Positions 60,130 through 64,000 of a stretch of 64,000 bases of DNA are shown here, piece by piece (the stretch's first letter is position 1; every line of letters starts with the position of its first letter). Origin of the DNA: Pseudomonas sp. WS 5079 (GTDB taxonomy: Bacteria > Pseudomonadota > Gammaproteobacteria > Pseudomonadales > Pseudomonadaceae); NCBI RefSeq assembly GCF_012985465.1, contig NZ_JAAQWN010000010.1:62001-126000 (forward strand). Direction: 5' to 3'. Position numbers and translations under genes: made by a program. Below the pieces are notes generated by a model. That model made no database searches. It had not been told where the DNA came from and saw nothing but the letters and a program-made list of their open reading frames with translations.

Positions 60130-60945
60130 TTAGCGCTTCAGCGAAGCCGGCAGGTGCGGCTGGATCGCCGTCAGGACTGCCTTGAAGCATTTGGTGTTGC
60201 CTGCAACCACGTGACCCTTCTCCAGGAAGTCGTGACCACCGGTGAAGTCGCTCACCAGGCCGCCGGCTTCTTGAATCAGCAGGGCGCCTGCAGCCATGTC
60301 CCACTCGGACAGGCCCGACTCCCAGAACGCATCAAAACGACCGGCGGCCACATACGCCAGGTCCAGGCTGGCGGCACCGGCGCGGCGGATGCCGGCGGTC
60401 TGGCCAACCAGGGCGCGGAACATGCCCAGGTAGTTTTCCAGGTTGTCCATCTGGTCGTCACGGAACGGGAAACCGGTGCCCAGCAGGGCGCCGTCCAGGC
60501 TGGTGCGACCGCTGACGCGAAGGCGACGACCGTTCAATTGGGCGCCACGGCCACGGCTGGCGGTGAATTCTTCCTGGCGAACCGGGTCCAGGACCACGGC
60601 GTGCTCCAGGCGGCCACGGTATTTGCAGGCAATGCTTACGGCAAAGTGCGGGATGCCGCGCAGGAAGTTGGTGGTGCCATCCAGTGGGTCGATGATCCAC
60701 AGGTAGTCTTCGCCTTCGCCGCTACCTTTGTGCAGGCCGGTTTCTTCACCGAGGATGCCGTGGGTAGGGTAGGCCTTGCGCAGGGCGTCGATGATTTTCT
60801 GTTCGGCGGCGCGATCCACCTCGGATACATAATCCTTGGCGTCTTTTTCGTCGACCTTGATGGTATCCAGGCGCTCGATGGAGCGGAAGATCAATTCACT
60901 GGCGCTGCGGGCGGCGCGCAGCGCGATATTCAGCATGGGCTGCAT
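60130..60945 (-). CDS. suhB: Inositol-1-monophosphatase / ribosome assembly factor SuhB
   Basis: 271 residues. Metal-binding motif WIIDPLDGTTNFLRGIPHFA (DPLDGT), upstream GEETGL and C-terminal LSEWDMAAGALLIQEAGG. In E. coli SuhB also joins the rRNA antitermination complex. Divergent from trmJ with a 145 bp gap, as in other pseudomonads. Confidence 0.96.
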   Translation of the reverse strand: MQPMLNIALRAARSASELIFRSIERLDTIKVDEKDAKDYVSEVDRAAEQKIIDALRKAYPTHGILGEETGLHKGSGEGEDYLWIIDPLDGTTNFLRGIPHFAVSIACKYRGRLEHAVVLDPVRQEEFTASRGRGAQLNGRRLRVSGRTSLDGALLGTGFPFRDDQMDNLENYLGMFRALVGQTAGIRRAGAASLDLAYVAAGRFDAFWESGLSEWDMAAGALLIQEAGGLVSDFTGGHDFLEKGHVVAGNTKCFKAVLTAIQPHLPASLKR

Positions 60946-61090
60946 GGATGTGTCACCTAAGGTTGTTAAAGAAAGCCGAGCATTCTAGCAGAAACTTTCT
61001 TCAGGTGAAGGACGACGTTCGCTTTCATGGCATAACCTTAGGCTGTTCTGTAAGATTTGCTCCCCTTTCCCGTGTCCGCGAGCGCCTCCC

Positions 61091-61861
61091 TTGCTGCAAA
61101 ACATTCGTGTCGTCCTCGTCAATACCAGTCACCCCGGCAATATCGGCGGGGTGGCGCGGGCCATGAAAAACATGGGGCTGACGCGCCTGGTGCTGGTGGA
61201 ACCGCGTGTGTTCCCGCACCACGAAGCCGACGCTCGTGCCTCCGGCGCCAATGACCTCCTGGAAAAAGCCCAGGTCGTCGCCACCCTGGAAGATGCCCTG
61301 GTGGGTTGCAACCTGGTGCTCGGCACCAGTGCTCGCGACCGCCGCATCCCCTGGCCGCTGCTCGATCCCCGCGAATGCGGGGCCAAAGTGGTCGAAGAGG
61401 CGGCTGGTGGCGCTGAAATCGCCTTGGTGTTTGGTCGTGAAGACTCTGGCTTGACCAATGACGAGCTGCAGCGATGTCATTATCACGTGCACATCCCATC
61501 AGACCCCGAATTCAGCTCGCTGAACCTCGGGGCAGCGGTGCAGGTGTTGAGTTATGAAGTGCGCATGGCCTGGCTGGCAGCACAAGGCCAGCCGAGCAAA
61601 ATGGAGAAGGACGAGGTTGCATCCACCAAAAGTGGCGAATTGGCCACCATGGATGAGCTGGAACGGTTCTATGAGCACTTGGAGCAAACCCTGGTGGCCA
61701 TCGAATTCCTCGATCCGGAAAAACCGAGGCACTTGATGGCGCGCCTGCGAAGGCTTTACGGACGTAGCTCGGTCAGCCGGGCAGAGATGAATATATTGCG
61801 TGGCATCCTCACGGAGACCCAGAAAGCGGCCCGTGGCGAGCTTCTGAAGCGGAAGGATTAA
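61091..61861 (+). CDS. trmJ: tRNA (cytidine/uridine-32-2'-O)-methyltransferase
   Basis: 256 residues from TTG 61091; no ATG is available before the conserved start LQNIRVVLVNTSHPGNIGG. SPOUT methyltransferase marks: RAMKNMGLTRLVLVEPR, ALVFGREDSGLTNDEL and SSLNLGAAVQVLSYE. It methylates ribose 32 of several tRNAs. Two bp before cysE. Confidence 0.95.
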   Translation: MLQNIRVVLVNTSHPGNIGGVARAMKNMGLTRLVLVEPRVFPHHEADARASGANDLLEKAQVVATLEDALVGCNLVLGTSARDRRIPWPLLDPRECGAKVVEEAAGGAEIALVFGREDSGLTNDELQRCHYHVHIPSDPEFSSLNLGAAVQVLSYEVRMAWLAAQGQPSKMEKDEVASTKSGELATMDELERFYEHLEQTLVAIEFLDPEKPRHLMARLRRLYGRSSVSRAEMNILRGILTETQKAARGELLKRKD

Positions 61862-61863
61862 AA

Positions 61864-62649
61864 ATGTTCGAGCGTCTGCGAGAAGATATCCAAAGTGTTT
61901 TCCATCGTGACCCGGCGGCGCGCAACGCCTTTGAAGTGCTGACCTGCTACCCGGGCATGCACGCGATCTGGATTCACCGCTTGTCCGGCGCCTTGTGGGG
62001 CATGGGCTGGAAGTGGTTGGCGCGGCTGGTGTCGAACTTTGGCCGCTGGCTGACCGGGATCGAGATTCATCCGGGGGCCAAGGTCGGTCGTCGCTTCTTC
62101 ATCGACCATGGCATGGGCATCGTGATTGGTGAGACGGCCGAGATTGGTGATGACGTGACCCTGTACCAGGGCGTGACGCTGGGCGGCACCACCTGGAACA
62201 AGGGCAAGCGTCACCCGACCCTTGAAGATGGTGTGGTGGTCGGGGCAGGCGCCAAGGTCCTGGGCCCGTTTACGGTCGGTGCCGGTGCCAAGGTTGGCTC
62301 CAATGCCGTGGTCACCAAGGCTGTGCCGCCAGGCGCAACCGTAGTGGGGATTCCGGGGCGGATCATCGTCAAGCCGGAAGTCGGCACTGAGCAGGAGGCC
62401 AAGCGTAAGGCCATGGCCGAGAAGATCGGCTTCGACGCTTATGGCGTCAGCGAAGACATGCCGGATCCGGTAGCGCGCGCCATTGGCCAGTTGCTCGACC
62501 ACCTGCAGGCGGTGGACGGCAAGCTGGATGGCATGTGCGGCGCGTTGAAAGATCTGGGTAGTCCTTACTGTGCGAAAGATCTGCCTGAGTTGCGCGAAGA
62601 AGACTTCGCCGAGATCAAGGATGAGGCCGGTGCCACCAAGGTGGGTTAG
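61864..62649 (+). CDS. cysE: Serine O-acetyltransferase
   Basis: 261 residues. N-terminal helical part, then left-handed beta-helix: GIEIHPGAKVGRRFFIDHG, GVTLGGTTWNKGKRHP and VVVGAGAKVLGPFTVGAGAK. The His/Asp catalytic positions (IDHG, KRHPT) are intact. It makes O-acetylserine for cysteine synthesis and lies upstream of iscR, so it is well placed to supply cysteine for Fe-S assembly. Confidence 0.96.
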   Translation: MFERLREDIQSVFHRDPAARNAFEVLTCYPGMHAIWIHRLSGALWGMGWKWLARLVSNFGRWLTGIEIHPGAKVGRRFFIDHGMGIVIGETAEIGDDVTLYQGVTLGGTTWNKGKRHPTLEDGVVVGAGAKVLGPFTVGAGAKVGSNAVVTKAVPPGATVVGIPGRIIVKPEVGTEQEAKRKAMAEKIGFDAYGVSEDMPDPVARAIGQLLDHLQAVDGKLDGMCGALKDLGSPYCAKDLPELREEDFAEIKDEAGATKVG

Positions 62650-62672
62650 GTTTTAAGATTGATAAAGTCCCC

Positions 62673-62760
62673 TGTGGGAGCTGGCTTGCCGGTGATAGCG
62701 GTCTGCCAGTCACCCCATGGGCGGCTGATCCACCGCCATCGCAGGCTAACCCGCTCCCGC
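62673..62760. repeat. Degenerate REP pair between cysE and iscR
   Basis: TGTGGGAGCTGGCTTGCCGG at the left and a diverged inverse half (CCATCGCAGGCTAACCCGCT) at the right. It separates the trmJ-cysE and isc transcription units. Confidence 0.75.
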
Positions 62761-62857
62761 ATTTGACCTCCGTTGGTCTTGAGGTTGGGCCCTCGCCAGG
62801 TTCCTGCTGTTCGATTCCACCCCACCCTGCTATGATTCGCGCGCCCTTTTTACGGGT

Positions 62858-62882
62858 ATTCCTGACTAAAGTACTAGGTCTT
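62858..62882 (+). promoter_or_regulatory. Second, weaker IscR type-1-like operator candidate
   Basis: ATTCCTGACTAAAGTACTAG continuing GTCTT matches about 17-18 of 25 positions of the IscR type 1 consensus. It abuts the stronger site directly downstream, at a 25 bp register. Confidence 0.45.
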
Positions 62883-62907
62883 ATAGTTGACTTAAATACT
62901 CGGGAAT
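62883..62907 (+). promoter_or_regulatory. IscR type-1 operator candidate in the isc promoter
   Basis: ATAGTTGACTTAAATACTCG continuing GGAAT matches 22 of 25 positions of the consensus for [2Fe-2S]-IscR sites (ATAsyyGACTrwwwyAGTCrrsTAT). It also includes a TTGACT-like -35 element. It lies 42 bp upstream of the iscR start, so IscR probably represses its own operon here. Confidence 0.75.
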
Positions 62908-62948
62908 CGCATACTTGCTCCCATTCTGAAACACCTTGGTACTTGTCC

Positions 62949-63440
62949 ATGAGACTGACTACAAAAGGCCGATACGCGGTGACCGCCATGCTCGATCTGG
63001 CCTTGCACGCGCAAAACGGGCCGGTGTCCCTGGCCGATATCTCCGAGCGCCAAGGCATTTCCCTGTCTTATCTTGAGCAACTGTTCGCCAAGTTGCGCCG
63101 CAGCAACCTGGTTTCCAGTGTGCGTGGCCCGGGCGGCGGTTATCAGTTGTCCCGCGACATGCAGGGCATCCAGGTCGCCCAGGTGATCGATGCGGTCAAT
63201 GAATCCGTCGATGCCACCAAGTGCCAGGGCCTGGGTGATTGCCATGCCGGCGACACCTGCCTGACGCACCACTTGTGGTGTGACCTGAGCCTGCAGATCC
63301 ATGAGTTTTTGAGCGGTATCAGCTTGGCTGATCTTGTGACTCGCCGTGAGGTGCAGGAAGTAGCCCAGCGTCAGGACCAGCGCCGATGCAATACCAAGGC
63401 GCCGCGTCTGGACAAGATTGAAGCGTCCGCCGTCGAGTGA
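62949..63440 (+). CDS. iscR: Fe-S cluster regulator IscR
   Basis: 163 residues from ATG 62949 (MRLTTKGRYAVTAMLDLALH). Rrf2 winged helix with ERQGISLSYLEQLFAKLRRS, and the three cluster-ligand Cys in CQGLGDCHAGDTC (positions 92, 98, 104 as in E. coli). It senses [2Fe-2S] status and represses the isc operon. The first gene of iscRS; iscS follows after 50 bp. Confidence 0.97.
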   Translation: MRLTTKGRYAVTAMLDLALHAQNGPVSLADISERQGISLSYLEQLFAKLRRSNLVSSVRGPGGGYQLSRDMQGIQVAQVIDAVNESVDATKCQGLGDCHAGDTCLTHHLWCDLSLQIHEFLSGISLADLVTRREVQEVAQRQDQRRCNTKAPRLDKIEASAVE

Positions 63441-63490
63441 CAGCCGAAGAGCTAACGGCACGCCAGCCAGCCTGATTTAGGAGAAAGTCC

Positions 63491-64000
63491 ATGAAATTGC
63501 CGATTTACCTTGATTACTCAGCGACCACCCCGGTTGATCCGCGTGTCGCGCAAAAGATGAGCGAATGCCTGCTGGTTGACGGAAACTTCGGCAACCCGGC
63601 GTCCCGTTCCCACGTTTTCGGCTGGAAAGCCGAGGAGGCGGTGGAAAACGCTCGTCGCCAGGTCGCCGACCTGGTCAATGCCGACCCGCGTGAAATCGTC
63701 TGGACGTCCGGTGCCACCGAGTCCGACAACCTGGCAATCAAGGGCGCCGCGCATTTCTACGCGACCAAGGGCAAGCACCTGATCACCACCAAGATTGAGC
63801 ACAAGGCTGTCCTCGACACCATGCGCCAACTGGAGCGTGAAGGTTTCGAGGTGACTTACCTCGAGCCCACCACTGACGGTATCGTCACCCCGGCCATGAT
63901 CGAAGCCGCGATGCGTGAAGACACCATCCTGGTTTCCGTGATCCACGTGAACAACGAAATCGGCACCATCAACGACATCGCCGCCATTGGCGAGCTGACC
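63491..64000 (+). CDS. iscS: Cysteine desulfurase IscS, N-terminal part (cut by window edge)
   Basis: 170 residues are visible from ATG 63491 (AGGAGAAA upstream). MKLPIYLDYSATTPVDPRVA, FGNPASRSHVFGWKA, WTSGATESDNLAIKGAA and TTKIEHKAVLDTM (PLP-stacking His) match IscS. The PLP lysine and active Cys lie beyond the window. Supplies sulfur for Fe-S clusters and tRNA thiolation. Confidence 0.97.
   Translation, partial: MKLPIYLDYSATTPVDPRVAQKMSECLLVDGNFGNPASRSHVFGWKAEEAVENARRQVADLVNADPREIVWTSGATESDNLAIKGAAHFYATKGKHLITTKIEHKAVLDTMRQLEREGFEVTYLEPTTDGIVTPAMIEAAMREDTILVSVIHVNNEIGTINDIAAIGELT

Overview
The window reads as a chromosome segment of a Pseudomonas from the fluorescens group. The right-hand gene order queA-tgt-yajC-secD-secF, suhB, trmJ-cysE-iscR-iscS is the usual pseudomonad arrangement. 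The intergenic gaps carry the REP palindromes (GGAGCTGGCTTGCC type) that are common in this group, and the host genes are GC-rich. No database search was possible, so family names rest on motifs and gene order that I recognise.

Layout. (1) Positions 1 to about 15,450 hold the late half of a contractile-tailed, Mu-related prophage: the end of the capsid gene, Mu-type gp36/gp37 head-tail genes, sheath, tube, a frameshifted tail chaperone, tape measure, P2-type U/X/D genes, baseplate V/W/J/I, tail fibre and fibre chaperone. A divergent cargo pair sits inside the tail operon. (2) The prophage ends inside a host amidohydrolase gene whose C-terminal part is missing (15455-16453). (3) 16.6-23.8 kb is an arginine transaminase pathway island: aruH, a polar amino acid ABC importer, a LysR regulator and aruI. 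(4) 23.9-35.7 kb holds a pentaheme cytochrome fusion, a PAS-GGDEF diguanylate cyclase, a PhoD-like phosphatase, bacteriophytochrome with heme oxygenase and a single-domain response regulator, an unknown membrane protein, an SDR, an unknown protein and a small cytochrome c. (5) 35.7-40.5 kb is a phosphonate locus: phosphonoacetaldehyde hydrolase, LysR, an OPA-type transporter, an iron alcohol dehydrogenase resembling phosphonoacetaldehyde reductases, and a VOC protein. No phnW is present.

(6) 40.9-52.6 kb is the most interesting part: one co-directional block starting with luxR and luxI, followed by GTP cyclohydrolase II, a WD40 protein, a formylglycine-generating-enzyme-like protein, a MATE exporter, an FMN reductase-like flavoprotein, a methyltransferase, a LicD protein, a fused nucleotidyltransferase/PLP enzyme and a RibD-like deaminase-reductase. 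GTP cyclohydrolase II + WD40 + FGE-like + RibD is the ToxB-ToxC-ToxD-ToxE signature of toxoflavin (7-azapteridine) biosynthesis. The tailoring and export genes differ from the known tox clusters, and LicD plus the NTase-PLP fusion have no counterpart in the tox cluster I know. I infer a quorum-sensing-controlled pathway to a different azapteridine or triazine-type metabolite. A good lux-box candidate lies upstream of luxI. Much of this block looks less GC-rich than its flanks, which suggests acquisition.

(7) 52.8-64 kb is core genome: a PH-domain protein, a small unknown protein, tRNA-Leu(CAA), queA-tgt, yajC-secDF, a glycine-zipper protein, suhB, trmJ, cysE, iscR with two tandem IscR-type operator candidates, and the start of iscS.
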